Source: Streptomyces sp. R302
GTDB lineage: Bacteria > Actinomycetota > Actinomycetes > Streptomycetales > Streptomycetaceae
Length of the DNA: 64,000 nucleotides
NCBI RefSeq assembly: GCF_012927245.1
Contig: NZ_JABBGE010000005.1
Span: forward strand, 124,001 to 188,000
Direction of reading: 5' to 3'
The notes under the pieces are model-generated. The model worked only from the letters and a program-made list of their open reading frames with translations, had not been told where the DNA came from and did not search any database. The translations under genes were made by a program, and so were the position numbers. This document shows, piece by piece, positions 1-9,400 of the stretch. How positions within the stretch are numbered: the first letter of the stretch is position 1; each line of letters starts with the position of its first letter.

Positions 1-446
1 AGGTGCAGCGCCGCGCGGACGAGCGGCACGTCGACGGCGGGGACGGCGAGTTCCCAGTACCGGTCGGCCGCGTCGACGGAGAGCAGACGGAAGACGCCCC
101 GGTCGACCGCCAGGCTCCCCGGGCCGGTGACCGGCCCCACCCCGTGGACGTGGAACGGGCCGGTCAGCGCGACGGCACCGCCGCGCCGGCCGGGGAACCG
201 ATACGGCCGCCACACCACCGGTGACCCCGCGCCGGGGTCGAGGACCAGCGACCCTTGCCGGAAGCGTCGCCCGTCCCGTACGAACGCGGACACTTCGCGC
301 CCCTCGCCTTCGCGCAGCGCCGCCACATCGGCCTCGGCGCGGCCCTCATTCCTTCCCGCGACCGTGTCGAACAGCCGGCCCGGGCTCCGGAGAAGATCCA
401 GGAACGTCGCTGTGCCCGCGGCCCGTCGGATGGTTCGTCGTCCCAC
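1..446 (-). CDS. Hypothetical protein, N-terminal part (runs off the left edge)
   Basis: The minus strand is open from a GTG at 446 to the window edge (148 codons), with a purine-rich GGGGGAAC just upstream of the GTG. The protein starts with basic residues, then a stretch in which W, PG and VD/VFRL residues recur, ending in ELAVPAVDVPLVRAAL. The pattern vaguely resembles DUF2550/PH-like domains but I cannot assign it. It is transcribed away from the repeat-protein gene at 528. The C-terminus is outside the window. Confidence 0.55.
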   Translation of the reverse strand, partial: MGRRTIRRAAGTATFLDLLRSPGRLFDTVAGRNEGRAEADVAALREGEGREVSAFVRDGRRFRQGSLVLDPGAGSPVVWRPYRFPGRRGGAVALTGPFHVHGVGPVTGPGSLAVDRGVFRLLSVDAADRYWELAVPAVDVPLVRAALH

Positions 447-527
447 TCGTTCCCCCGTCGTGTCCCCTTCACGTCATCGTCGAGGCCAGGCTACCGACGC
501 CGTGCCGCGGCCTGACAGGATGATCGG

Positions 528-2078
528 ATGCCGTCCTCTCCCTCCCTCCCGGACGCCTGGCTCCGGGGGGTCGCCGCCAACCCCGCCGCCCCGGCCGATG
601 CCCTGGTACGCCTGCTCGACCCCGCCGCGCGGTCCGTCTGGCCGGCCCTCTGCGAGGGGCGGGACCTGCCCGAGGACGTCGTGGACGCGGTGGTCACGCA
701 CCCGGATCGGGCCGTCCGCCGCGCGTTCGCCCGTAATCCCCACGTCGACCCCGCCCAGCGGGGGAGGCTGGTGCGCGACCCTTCCGGCCTCGTGCGCGCG
801 GACCTCGCCGGCGGCCCCCGTCCGCGTCTCCGCAAGGTTCCGCCCCTGCCGGACGCCGTCCTCGAAGCCCTTCTGACGGCGGAGGAGGCGGGGGAGGACG
901 CGAAGGTCACGGCCGCCGAGGTCGCCGGTGAGCTGCTCTCCTCGGGGCAGATCCCGCTGTCCTTCTGGCGCACGCTGCACGAGCACCCCCGTCCCGAGCT
1001 CCGGCGCATGGGCGTGAGCGACATGTGGCACGGGCTCGGCCCGGCAGAGCGCGCGGCCGTGCTGGCCGATCCGGACGCGGCCGTGCGTGCGGCGGCCGCC
1101 GCACGGACGAGGGAGCTGGACCCCGTCGCGATGGAGGCCGATCTCCCGGAGCGGGACTGTCACGGCCGGACGCACCTGCTCGTCAACCTCCCCGTCACCG
1201 ACGCCGTGGCCGAGGCGTGCCTCGCCGCCGGGCGCGACCTCCGGTCGCTGGCGCAGAACCCCCACACGCCGTTCCACACCGTCGTCCGCCTCGCCCGCGA
1301 CCCGGACCCCCGGGTACGGGAACGCGTGGCGGCCAGAGCGGACGTGGACGCCGCCCTCCTGGCGGAACTGGCCGAGGACCCGGACGAGTCCGTACGGACA
1401 CGGGCCGTGCTGCACCCGCTGCCCCGCACCTGGGTCGAGCGCGACGCCATCGACTGGCTGGGCGGCGCGGAGGACGACGGTCCGATCGGCGAGGTGCCCG
1501 GCGAGCCCGCCACGAGCTGGTTCGCGGAGTGCGCCGTGTCCGCGCACGTGATCCTCCGCCGGGTCGCCGCGAGCTACGCCGCCCTGCCCGCCGAGCTGGT
1601 CGGGCGGCTGGCCGTGGACCCCGACCCCGAGGTGCGGCACCGGCTCGCCTGCCGTCACCCGCTGGCGCCGCCCGAGGCCGTCCTCGACACCTTCGTCGAG
1701 CGCCCCGAGCAGCGCCGGCACCTGCTGACCCTGCCCCGACTGCCCCGGACCGGCCTCCAGCACCTCCTCGGCCACGACGATCCGGAGGTCCGCGCCTTCG
1801 CCGCCGCCGATCCGACCCTGGAACAGGCGCCCGTACAGCTGCTCGCGGATCCCGACGAGCGGGTGCGCCGGGCGACCGCCGCCGCCCCGGCCCTGCGCGA
1901 CGAGGACACCCTCGCGGCGCTTCTCGACGACCCCGCGACGGCGGAAGGCGCGGCGGCCAACCCGAACCTGCCCGCCGCCCGCCTCCACGAACTGCTCGAC
2001 CTGGCGGGCCTGCCGCGCCCCGCCCGATCCCTCCCCGCCCAACACCTCCCTGCACGATCCCTCCCCTCCCGGCCCTGA
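528..2078 (+). CDS. HEAT/LRV-type repeat protein
   Basis: 516 residues, cytoplasmic, no signal peptide. The whole protein is built from helical repeats of roughly 20-40 residues, each carrying an Asp-Pro-Asp-x-x-Val-Arg kernel (for example DPDPRVRERVA, DPDPEVRHRLA, DDPEVRAFAA, DPDERVRRATA). This is the signature of leucine-rich-repeat-variant or HEAT-like solenoids, which act as protein-binding scaffolds. The last ~30 residues (Ser, Leu, Pro, Arg) are low complexity. The stop is 28 bases before the next gene, so cotranscription is possible. No enzymatic residues are visible and the partner is unknown. Confidence 0.85.
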   Translation: MPSSPSLPDAWLRGVAANPAAPADALVRLLDPAARSVWPALCEGRDLPEDVVDAVVTHPDRAVRRAFARNPHVDPAQRGRLVRDPSGLVRADLAGGPRPRLRKVPPLPDAVLEALLTAEEAGEDAKVTAAEVAGELLSSGQIPLSFWRTLHEHPRPELRRMGVSDMWHGLGPAERAAVLADPDAAVRAAAAARTRELDPVAMEADLPERDCHGRTHLLVNLPVTDAVAEACLAAGRDLRSLAQNPHTPFHTVVRLARDPDPRVRERVAARADVDAALLAELAEDPDESVRTRAVLHPLPRTWVERDAIDWLGGAEDDGPIGEVPGEPATSWFAECAVSAHVILRRVAASYAALPAELVGRLAVDPDPEVRHRLACRHPLAPPEAVLDTFVERPEQRRHLLTLPRLPRTGLQHLLGHDDPEVRAFAAADPTLEQAPVQLLADPDERVRRATAAAPALRDEDTLAALLDDPATAEGAAANPNLPAARLHELLDLAGLPRPARSLPAQHLPARSLPSRP

Positions 2079-2106
2079 AGTCCCCGCTCCCGCAGGAAGG
2101 TTCCTC

Positions 2107-3303
2107 GTGACGTCTCTCGCCCGTGCCCAGCGGTCGCTCGCCGATCCGTCCGTGCGCCACCCGCTGTGGCCGCCGCTGACCGCCGGGTGCCCGGTGACGT
2201 CGACAGGGGAGGTCGCGTACCCGCTGGAGGTGGACTACGACTACGACGCCGTGCCGGCGGACCTGTTCGACCGGCCCGCGGCGCACGGCCTGGAGCGGTG
2301 GGCGCCCCTGCTGCCGCCGCTGGCCGCGCCGGGGCTGGGAGAGGGGAACACGCCGCTGGTGGAGCTGGCCGACGGGGTGTGGGCGAAGGACGAGTCGCGG
2401 AACCCGACGTGGAGCCACAAGGACCGGCTGAACCGGGTGGCGGTGAGCGCCGCCGTCGCCTCCGGGGCGCGGGGGATCGTCGTGTCCTCGTCGGGCAACC
2501 ACGGGGCGGCGGCCGCCGCGTACGCGGCCCGTGCGGGGCTGCCGTGTGCCGTGTTCACCTCGCCGGACGCGCCGCCCGCCGTCGCCTCCCACCTGAGGGC
2601 CTACGGCGCGACCGTGCTGACCGTCCCGTACGCCTCCGTACGGCCCCTGATGCGGCGGATCGTCGACGAGCTGGGCTACCAGTCGGTCAGCAGCGTCACG
2701 GACTCCGCGCACACCGGGCACCCGTTCGGCCCGGAGGGGTACAAGACCATCGCGTATGAGATCGCGCTCGCACTGGGGAGGGCCCCTGTCGCCGTCCATG
2801 TGCCCACCGGATACGGCGAGTTGCTCTTCGGTGTGGCGAAGGGGTTCCAGGAGCTGGCCCGGCTGGGTGTGACGGACGCCGTGCCCCGGATGTACGGCGT
2901 CGAGCCGGCCGCCTCGGGTGCGCTCACCGAGGCCCTGCGGACCGGCCGGCCCGCCGTCCGCGTGCCCGTCGGGCCGACCGCCGCGTACGCCATCGACTGC
3001 GAGGTGAACAGCTACCGCGGGGTCCTCGCGGTCCGGCGCACCGGTGGCTCCGCCCGCACGGTGACGGAGGATCAGCTCGCGGCGGCCCGTGAGGAGTTGT
3101 CCGCGCAGGGGCTCTGGTGCGAGGTGTCGGCCGCCGCCGGGCTCGCCGGGCTGCGTGCGCACGGGCCCGACCCGGTGGGCGAGGACGGGCCCGTCGTCTG
3201 TGTCGTCACCTCCAGCGGGTACAAGGACGTGGCCACGGGGCGGGCGGCGGTCGCGCCGATGGGCGCCGACTGGGAAGCCGTACGGGCTCTGCTGGAGAGG
3301 TGA
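2107..3303 (+). CDS. PLP-dependent enzyme, threonine synthase-like
   Basis: 398 residues from a GTG preceded by AGGAAGG. It is a fold-type II PLP enzyme: the Schiff-base lysine is K105 in WSHKDR, followed by the phosphate/substrate loop SSSGNHGAAAAAYA that is typical of threonine synthase and the TrpB/cysteine synthase superfamily. EGNTPL at ~79-84 is also a threonine synthase hallmark. A later GYGELLFG segment fits the cofactor-phosphate loop. There is no threonine operon (hom, thrB) nearby, so a true ThrC role is doubtful; beta-replacement on another amino acid, or a stand-alone lyase, is possible. It converges with the gene ending at 3311. Confidence 0.85.
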   Translation: MTSLARAQRSLADPSVRHPLWPPLTAGCPVTSTGEVAYPLEVDYDYDAVPADLFDRPAAHGLERWAPLLPPLAAPGLGEGNTPLVELADGVWAKDESRNPTWSHKDRLNRVAVSAAVASGARGIVVSSSGNHGAAAAAYAARAGLPCAVFTSPDAPPAVASHLRAYGATVLTVPYASVRPLMRRIVDELGYQSVSSVTDSAHTGHPFGPEGYKTIAYEIALALGRAPVAVHVPTGYGELLFGVAKGFQELARLGVTDAVPRMYGVEPAASGALTEALRTGRPAVRVPVGPTAAYAIDCEVNSYRGVLAVRRTGGSARTVTEDQLAAAREELSAQGLWCEVSAAAGLAGLRAHGPDPVGEDGPVVCVVTSSGYKDVATGRAAVAPMGADWEAVRALLER

Positions 3304-3310
3304 GAGGACG

Positions 3311-4348
3311 TCAGGAGGCTTGTGCCGCCTCGCGGTGGTACTCCGCCACCGCGTCGAACGCGGCCTTCGGCTCCCACGGCAGCTCCGGGTAGCGGGTGCC
3401 CTTCCGGTCCTCGTACACCTTCACCACTCCGTAGCTCGCCAGGTCCAGGTCCGCGGTCGGGTCGCCGTCGGGGCGGTGGACGTGGTCGTGGAGGGCGAAG
3501 GTGAAGACGAAGGTCGTGTCGACGCCCGCCGCGTCGAAGACGGCGAGGAGTTCGCGGACGTACGCGGCCTGGCCCTCCTCGTCCCGCTCGTACGCCCCGG
3601 TCAGCCGGACCGGGCCCGTCTCGTCGTACTCGACGACCTCCAGGCCGAGCGCGCCCCGGTCGCCCGCGCCGCGGTAGCAGGCCGCGCCGAACTCGGCGAT
3701 CGCCACCGGCTTGCCGTCGGCGGCCTCGATCATGGCGCGGACGCCCTCGGCGAAGCCGTCGGCGATCTCCGCCGAGCGGTACACGTCCACGGAGACCAGG
3801 TCGAAGGGCGTCCAGTCGACGGCTTCGAGGGGGGCGGAGGCGTAGGTGACCGGGCCGCCGAAGCGCGCGCGGACGACCGCCGCCGCCTCGGCCAGGAAGG
3901 CGTTCACCCGGGCCCGCGCGCCGGCGAGCGCCGCCCGCAGCTCGTCCGGGCGGCGGAGCAGCTGCACCCGCTCGTCGGTGTCGGCGCCGGGCAGGAATCC
4001 CGGGTTCATCAGGCTCAGTTCGGCGCCCGTCACGAAGACGACCTCGGCGCCGCGGCGCCGCAGCCCTTCCGCGCGTGCGGCGCAGTCCGCGAAGAGCGCG
4101 AGCATGTCGGCCTCGCTCTCTTCGAGCGGGTACGGGGAGCACCAGACCTCCAGTCCCAGCTCGGCCGCGTACCCGGCCGCCAGCTCGATCCGGTCGGGGT
4201 CGCCGCTCATCACCCGGACCGCCGTGCAGTGCAGGTCGTCCCGGATGATCTCCAGCTCCCGCCGGACGGTCTCCGGCTCGAACGCGCGGCGGGCGTTCCT
4301 TCCGTGCTTCACGAAGCCCGTGTCGTAGCTGATGCCTCTGGCGCGCAT
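3311..4348 (-). CDS. TIM-barrel protein, probable glycoside hydrolase-like
   Basis: 345 residues from an ATG at 4348 with GGGAG six bases upstream; longer upstream reading lies in the operator region. The sequence has the alternating strand/helix layout of a (beta/alpha)8 barrel. Two glutamates follow predicted strands at GAELSLM (about a third of the way) and AIAEFG (about two thirds), the usual acid/base and nucleophile positions of clan GH-A glycosidases. No signal peptide is seen, so it would act in the cytoplasm. The substrate is unknown. It is divergent from a TetR gene and the shared gap holds a perfect 23-bp palindrome, so it is the likely target of that repressor. Confidence 0.65.
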   Translation of the reverse strand: MRARGISYDTGFVKHGRNARRAFEPETVRRELEIIRDDLHCTAVRVMSGDPDRIELAAGYAAELGLEVWCSPYPLEESEADMLALFADCAARAEGLRRRGAEVVFVTGAELSLMNPGFLPGADTDERVQLLRRPDELRAALAGARARVNAFLAEAAAVVRARFGGPVTYASAPLEAVDWTPFDLVSVDVYRSAEIADGFAEGVRAMIEAADGKPVAIAEFGAACYRGAGDRGALGLEVVEYDETGPVRLTGAYERDEEGQAAYVRELLAVFDAAGVDTTFVFTFALHDHVHRPDGDPTADLDLASYGVVKVYEDRKGTRYPELPWEPKAAFDAVAEYHREAAQAS

Positions 4349-4376
4349 GGTCCACTCCCGCGTCGGCGGTCGATTT

Positions 4377-4399
4377 TTAAGGTACTCACCGTACCTTAA
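4377..4399. promoter_or_regulatory. Candidate TetR operator (perfect 9-bp inverted repeat)
   Basis: The half-site TTAAGGTAC (4377-4385) is followed by TCACC and then its exact reverse complement GTACCTTAA (4391-4399). It lies 28 bases upstream of the glycosidase-like gene and 66 bases upstream of the TetR gene, where it would overlap both promoters. AT-rich sequence is rare in this window, which makes the site stand out. Control of both genes is inferred from position. Confidence 0.75.
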
Positions 4400-4465
4400 T
4401 TGGCGTGGGGCCGGCCCGGCAAGGAGGATGGGGAGGTACGGCTCGTACCGGAGTGAGGGGTGGTC

Positions 4466-5158
4466 ATGGCGCGGGACGCGGCAGGTGGGGAGCGGCGGGC
4501 GGAGCCCGCGCGGACCCGACGGCGGGGCGCCGCCCTGGAGGACGCGATCCTCGACGCGGCCGCCCGCGAGCTCACCGAGTCCGGCTTCGCCGGCATGACC
4601 ATGGACAAGGTCGCCGCCCGCGCCGGGACCAACAAGAACGCCCTCTACCGCCGCTGGCCCCACCGCCTGGCCCTCGGCACCGCCGCGTACAAGCGCCTCG
4701 CCACCACCGCGCCCGTCCCCGACACCGGCACGCTCCGCGGCGACGCCCTGGAGCTGCTCCGGCAGGCCGACCGGCACTGGAGCTCACCGCTCGGGGCCGT
4801 CCTGCGGGAACTCCTCGCCGCGGCCGGCGGGGCCGCCGAGTTCCTCGCCGGGCTCCAGGACCAGTCCGGCGAGGCGGCCGCCGCCCCGTGGCTCACCGTC
4901 CTCGGGCGGGCCGTCGCCCGCGGCGAGGCCGCCCCCGAGGCGCTGCACCCCCGGGTCGCCACCGTCGCCCTCGTCCTGCTGCGCAACGAGTTCGTGGTGC
5001 GGGGCGTGCCCAGCGCCCCCGACGACGTCCTCGTCGAGATCGTCGACGAGGTCTACCTCCCGCTGGTCCGCGGCCGCGGCCCCGCCGGACCGGATGAGGG
5101 CCGGACGGGACGAGGGCCGGACCGCGGCCGACCCGCCCCGCCTCCTGCGATGATCTGA
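4466..5158 (+). CDS. TetR-family transcriptional regulator
   Basis: 230 residues from ATG 4466, chosen because GAGGGG sits five bases upstream (a GTG six bases earlier is possible). A helix-turn-helix of TetR type lies at about residues 28-65 (DAAARELTESGFAGMTMDKV then AARAGTNKNALYRRWPHR), followed by an all-helical ligand domain. The C-terminal ~20 residues are a Gly/Arg/Pro tail. It is divergent from the TIM-barrel gene across a perfect palindrome and is followed three bases later by a GNAT gene, so it likely controls both sides. Confidence 0.9.
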   Translation: MARDAAGGERRAEPARTRRRGAALEDAILDAAARELTESGFAGMTMDKVAARAGTNKNALYRRWPHRLALGTAAYKRLATTAPVPDTGTLRGDALELLRQADRHWSSPLGAVLRELLAAAGGAAEFLAGLQDQSGEAAAAPWLTVLGRAVARGEAAPEALHPRVATVALVLLRNEFVVRGVPSAPDDVLVEIVDEVYLPLVRGRGPAGPDEGRTGRGPDRGRPAPPPAMI

Positions 5159-5161
5159 CGT

Positions 5162-5662
5162 ATGACCGTCTCGCCGCCCCGACCCCCCGCCGCCGTGCTC
5201 CGCACCGAGCGGCTGGAGCTGCGGCCCGTGCGGAGCGCGGATCTCCCCGCCGTGACCCGGCTCTGGACCGATCCGGAGGTGCGGCGTCACCTCGGCGGGC
5301 CGGTCATCGACTCCGTCGTGCGGATCCGGCAGCGCCGGATCGTCGGTGCGCCCGGCTGCCATGCCGTGGTGCGGGCCGAGGACGGCGTGCTGCTCGGCCT
5401 CGTCACCGTGGAGGCGGCCGGACGCGGGGGCGAGACCGAGGTGTCGTACCAGTTCCTGCCCGAGCACTGGGGGAGCGGTTACGGCCGCGAGGCGGTGGCC
5501 GCGGTCGTCGCCCGGGTCCTGGAGACCGCGCCGAGCGTCGTCGCCGTCACCCAGGAGGAGAACCACCGCTCCCGCCGCCTCCTGGCGGCCGTCGGCCTGG
5601 AGCACGCCGACTCCTTCGTGGAGTGGGACGCCCGCCAGGTCCTCTACCGCCGCCGCGCCTGA
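5162..5662 (+). CDS. GNAT-family N-acetyltransferase
   Basis: 166 residues. It opens with the RimJ-like pattern RTERLELRPVRSADLPAV and has the acetyl-CoA pyrophosphate-binding loop at EHWGSGYGREAV, then the usual NHRSRRLLAAVGL helix. It belongs to the RimJ/RimL-like branch that acetylates alpha-amino groups of proteins or small amines. It begins three bases after the TetR stop, so the two are probably cotranscribed. The acceptor is unknown. Confidence 0.88.
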   Translation: MTVSPPRPPAAVLRTERLELRPVRSADLPAVTRLWTDPEVRRHLGGPVIDSVVRIRQRRIVGAPGCHAVVRAEDGVLLGLVTVEAAGRGGETEVSYQFLPEHWGSGYGREAVAAVVARVLETAPSVVAVTQEENHRSRRLLAAVGLEHADSFVEWDARQVLYRRRA

Positions 5663-5737
5663 GCGGGACGGCGGCCAGGGTCCGCCCGCCCCGTACGGCC
5701 TCCCCCGTGGTCCCGGCCGTGATCCGCCGGACAGGCC

Positions 5738-6322
5738 CTACGGCCTGCCTCCCTCCGCGAGGCGGGTCACCGCCCGCTCGATCCTGGCCGCCCGGGTCTT
5801 CGCCGTCCTCGCCTGCCACAGGCCGAGGATCACCAGGTAGCGGTCCGTCTTCCCCAGGGCCTCGAAGGCTCGGGCCGCCTCCGGGCGGGACGCGAGGGCG
5901 GTCGCCAGGTCGTCGGGGACCGTCGCGTCCTTCTGGGAGGGGTACGCCGCCGCCCAGCGGCCGTCCGCCCGTGCCGCCCGCACCTCGGCCAGGCCCGGTT
6001 CGCGCATCCGGCCGGCGGCGAGCAGGTGCTCGACCTGGCGGACGTTGACCTGGGACCAGAGGCTGCGGGGGCGGCGCGGGGTGATCTTCTGGAGGTACGA
6101 GCGCTCGTCGCGGGCCTTGCGCTTGCCGGTGATCCAGCCGTACGCCAGCGTCGCGTCGAGGATCTCGTCGGCCGTCGGCGAGGGCAGGCCGCCGCCCTTG
6201 CGGCCGAGGAGCATCCAGATGCCCGCCGTGTCGCCGTGGTGCGCCGCCAGCCACTCCTCCAGGTCGCCGCCGCCGTCGAAGGCGAGGACCTCGAGCCCTT
6301 CGTCCGTACCGACCGTTTCCAC
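5738..6322 (-). CDS. YdeI/OmpD-associated family protein
   Basis: 194 residues from a GTG at 6322 preceded by GGAAGGGG; an upstream ATG at 6403 is open but has no ribosome site and would run into the LacI promoter region. The family pattern is clear: a Trp-rich start (EEWLAAHH, GIWMLLGRKGGG), YGWITGKRKARDERSYLQK, then ITPRRPRSLWSQVN and VPDDLATAL. Members are cytoplasmic proteins of unknown biochemistry, often annotated as bacteriocin-protection (YdeI/OmpD-associated) proteins. It converges on the GNAT gene. A 6-bp hairpin CAGGCC/GGCCTG (5732-5747) overlaps the stop. Confidence 0.82.
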   Translation of the reverse strand: METVGTDEGLEVLAFDGGGDLEEWLAAHHGDTAGIWMLLGRKGGGLPSPTADEILDATLAYGWITGKRKARDERSYLQKITPRRPRSLWSQVNVRQVEHLLAAGRMREPGLAEVRAARADGRWAAAYPSQKDATVPDDLATALASRPEAARAFEALGKTDRYLVILGLWQARTAKTRAARIERAVTRLAEGGRP

Positions 6323-6409
6323 GGCGTCCCCTTCCCCGGTGTCCCGCACGTGTCCCGCATGTGAGTGGCACGTGACTCGCCACGTCTCGCACGCGCCTCG
6401 CACAAGATA

Positions 6410-6439
6410 TTGACACTGATCGGAGATCGGCCGTAACTT
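6410..6439 (+). promoter_or_regulatory. Candidate promoter of the LacI-type regulator
   Basis: TTGACA at 6410-6415 is a perfect -35 hexamer; TAACTT at 6434-6439 is a fair -10 with an 18-base spacer. It points toward the LacI gene at 6528 and lies just before the repeated operator-like element, in one of the few AT-rich patches here. Confidence 0.55.
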
Positions 6440-6453
6440 GCGTGCAACGTCGT

Positions 6454-6482
6454 ACTAACGCGCGTTACTAAAGCGCGTAACT
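6454..6482 (+). promoter_or_regulatory. Candidate LacI-family operator: two overlapping direct repeats
   Basis: Two 16-base near-copies, ACTAACGCGCGTTACT (6454-6469) and ACTAAAGCGCGTAACT (6467-6482), overlap by three bases. The first contains the perfect palindrome TAACGCGCGTTA with a central CG, as is usual for LacI/GalR operators. The element lies just downstream of the candidate -10 and 46 bases before the LacI start, a position suited to autorepression. Confidence 0.65.
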
Positions 6483-6527
6483 GATCAGTTCCGGCCGGGG
6501 GGCCGCGAAAGGCAGGGAGGGGTCACC

Positions 6528-7544
<1,017 letters not shown>

Positions 7545-7618
7545 CCGCGAATCAGGCCCGTCGAGTCATCTCGTCCCGTCTTCGTCTGGTGTGTTGAAGA
7601 GAGGAAAGAGCCACCATT

Positions 7619-9313
7619 ATGGCACCCTCCCCCGTCCGTGGGCGATCTCCACGAAGGTTCCGCCCCGTCCGCCCCGCCCTGCTCGCGGCCTGCGCCGCGA
7701 CCGCGCTCCTGCTGACCGGCTGTTCCGGCGGCGCCGGCGCCACCGGCGCCCAGGACACCTCCGGCAGGCAGCTGCTCACGATCCCGCGCGAGGACATGGG
7801 CACCTTCACCCGGAACTTCAATCCGTACTCGCCCAAGGCCGCTCCGATGACCCGCGAGGCGGTCTACGAGCCGCTGATGATCCACAACCCGGCCGACGGC
7901 AAGGACACCCCCTGGCTGGCCACCTCCTGGTCCCGGGCCGCCGACGGCAGGTCCGTCACCTTCGTGCTCCGCGAGGGCGTGAAGTGGTCCGACGGCGTGC
8001 CGTTCACCGCCGAGGACGTCGTCCACACCTTCGCGCTCCAGAAGAAGCTCCTCGGCGGTTTCGACTACCTGACGAAGGTCACCGCCGACACCCCGGCGAA
8101 GGTCACCTTCCACCTCTCCAAGCCGTTCTCGCCCGCCCTGTACGAGATCGGCGGCCACTTCGTCACACCGAAGCACATCTGGTCGAAGATCGCGGACCCG
8201 GCGAAGGACGTGAACGCCACCCCCGTCGGCACCGGCCCCTACACCCAGGTCGCCGCCTTCCAGGCCCAGTCGTACGAGCTCCGCGCGAACCCCGCGTACT
8301 GGCAGCCCGCGAAGCAGCGGATCGCCGGCATCAGGATGCTCGCCTTCTCCGGCAACGACAGCGCCAACCTCGCCTTCACCAACGGCGAGGTCGACTGGAC
8401 GCAGTCCTTCGTCCCGGAGATCGAGAAGTCCTTCGTCGCGAAGGACCCGGAGAAGAACCACTACTGGTTCCCCACCACCGGCGCGATGATCAACTGGCAG
8501 CTCAACACCGCCAAGGCCCCCTTCGACGACCCCGCCCTCCGCAAGGCCCTCAGCCGCGCCGTCGACCGGGCGAAGATCGCCGAGGTCGCCATGAACGGCT
8601 ACACCGAGCCCGCCGACTGCACCGGCCTCTCGAACGGCTACGACGCCTGGCGCGACGCCGCCGTCGCCGCCTCCTGCGACTGGACGGCGTACGACCCGAA
8701 GGCCGCCGCCTCCGCCCTCGACGCGGCCGGATATCCGCTGAAGGACGGCAAGCGGACCCGCGAGGACGGCAGGCCGCTCGCCTTCGACATCTCCGTCGGC
8801 TCCGCCTCCTCCGACTGGATCTCGGTCGCCAACATCATCAAGCAGAACCTCGCCGAGGTCGGCGTCACCGCCACCGTGAAGTCCCCCGACTGGTCCGCCG
8901 TCGTCTCCTCCTACGAGGACGGCTCCTTCGACAGCGGCATCGTGTGGAGCGGCAACGGCGCCACCCCGTACGAGTTCTACCGGGGCGCCATGTCCCGGAG
9001 CACCGTCAAGCCCGTCGGCGAGAAGGCCACCGAGAACTACCACCGCTTCGGCGACCCGAAGGCGGACGCCCTCATCGACGCCTTCGCCGCCGGCGACGCC
9101 GCGACCCAGAAGGCCAAGGCCGCCGAGCTGCAGCGGCTGTTCGCCGCCGACGCCCCCGTCGTCCCGCTCTTCCCCGGACCCGAGTGGGGCGCGTACACCG
9201 ACCGCCGCTTCACCGGCTGGCCGACGGAGGAGAACCCGTACGCGACGCTCTCCAACCGGTCCGTGACCACCGTCCTGGTGCTCACCTCCCTCCGGCCCGT
9301 CACGGGCAAGTAA
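7619..9313 (+). CDS. ABC transporter substrate-binding lipoprotein (SBP_bac_5, Dpp/Opp type)
   Basis: 564 residues from ATG with GAGAGGAAAG upstream. A basic N-terminus and hydrophobic stretch end in the lipobox LLTGC (C35), so the protein is a lipoprotein on the outer face of the membrane. The mature part matches family 5 solute-binding proteins: the cluster LREGVKWSDGVPFTAEDVV is the classic signature. Most relatives bind oligopeptides, but family members also bind oligosaccharides. Because GH32 and sugar kinase genes follow in the same block, fructo-oligosaccharide is the likely cargo (inference). A long hairpin follows the stop. Confidence 0.93.
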   Translation: MAPSPVRGRSPRRFRPVRPALLAACAATALLLTGCSGGAGATGAQDTSGRQLLTIPREDMGTFTRNFNPYSPKAAPMTREAVYEPLMIHNPADGKDTPWLATSWSRAADGRSVTFVLREGVKWSDGVPFTAEDVVHTFALQKKLLGGFDYLTKVTADTPAKVTFHLSKPFSPALYEIGGHFVTPKHIWSKIADPAKDVNATPVGTGPYTQVAAFQAQSYELRANPAYWQPAKQRIAGIRMLAFSGNDSANLAFTNGEVDWTQSFVPEIEKSFVAKDPEKNHYWFPTTGAMINWQLNTAKAPFDDPALRKALSRAVDRAKIAEVAMNGYTEPADCTGLSNGYDAWRDAAVAASCDWTAYDPKAAASALDAAGYPLKDGKRTREDGRPLAFDISVGSASSDWISVANIIKQNLAEVGVTATVKSPDWSAVVSSYEDGSFDSGIVWSGNGATPYEFYRGAMSRSTVKPVGEKATENYHRFGDPKADALIDAFAAGDAATQKAKAAELQRLFAADAPVVPLFPGPEWGAYTDRRFTGWPTEENPYATLSNRSVTTVLVLTSLRPVTGK

Positions 9314-9317
9314 GCCC

Positions 9318-9372
9318 GCGGGGGCGGCCGTTCGTCCATCGTCCGCCGATGCGGCCGGGAGGCCGCCCCCGC
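9318..9372 (+). terminator. Long-loop hairpin between binding protein and permease genes
   Basis: A perfect 12-bp stem (left arm 9318-9329, right arm 9361-9372; core GGGGGCGGCC / GGCCGCCCCC) encloses a 31-base loop. Hairpins here commonly act as partial terminators or RNA stabilisers that let the binding protein be made in excess of the membrane parts. There is no T-run, as expected in this GC range. Confidence 0.6.
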
Positions 9373-9400
9373 CCCGTACCTCACCAGGGAGGAACGAGCA

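Noticed and set aside
2107..3303. Biosynthetic threonine synthase (thrC)
   Set aside because: Motifs fit the superfamily, but hom and thrB are not adjacent and the neighbours are unrelated.
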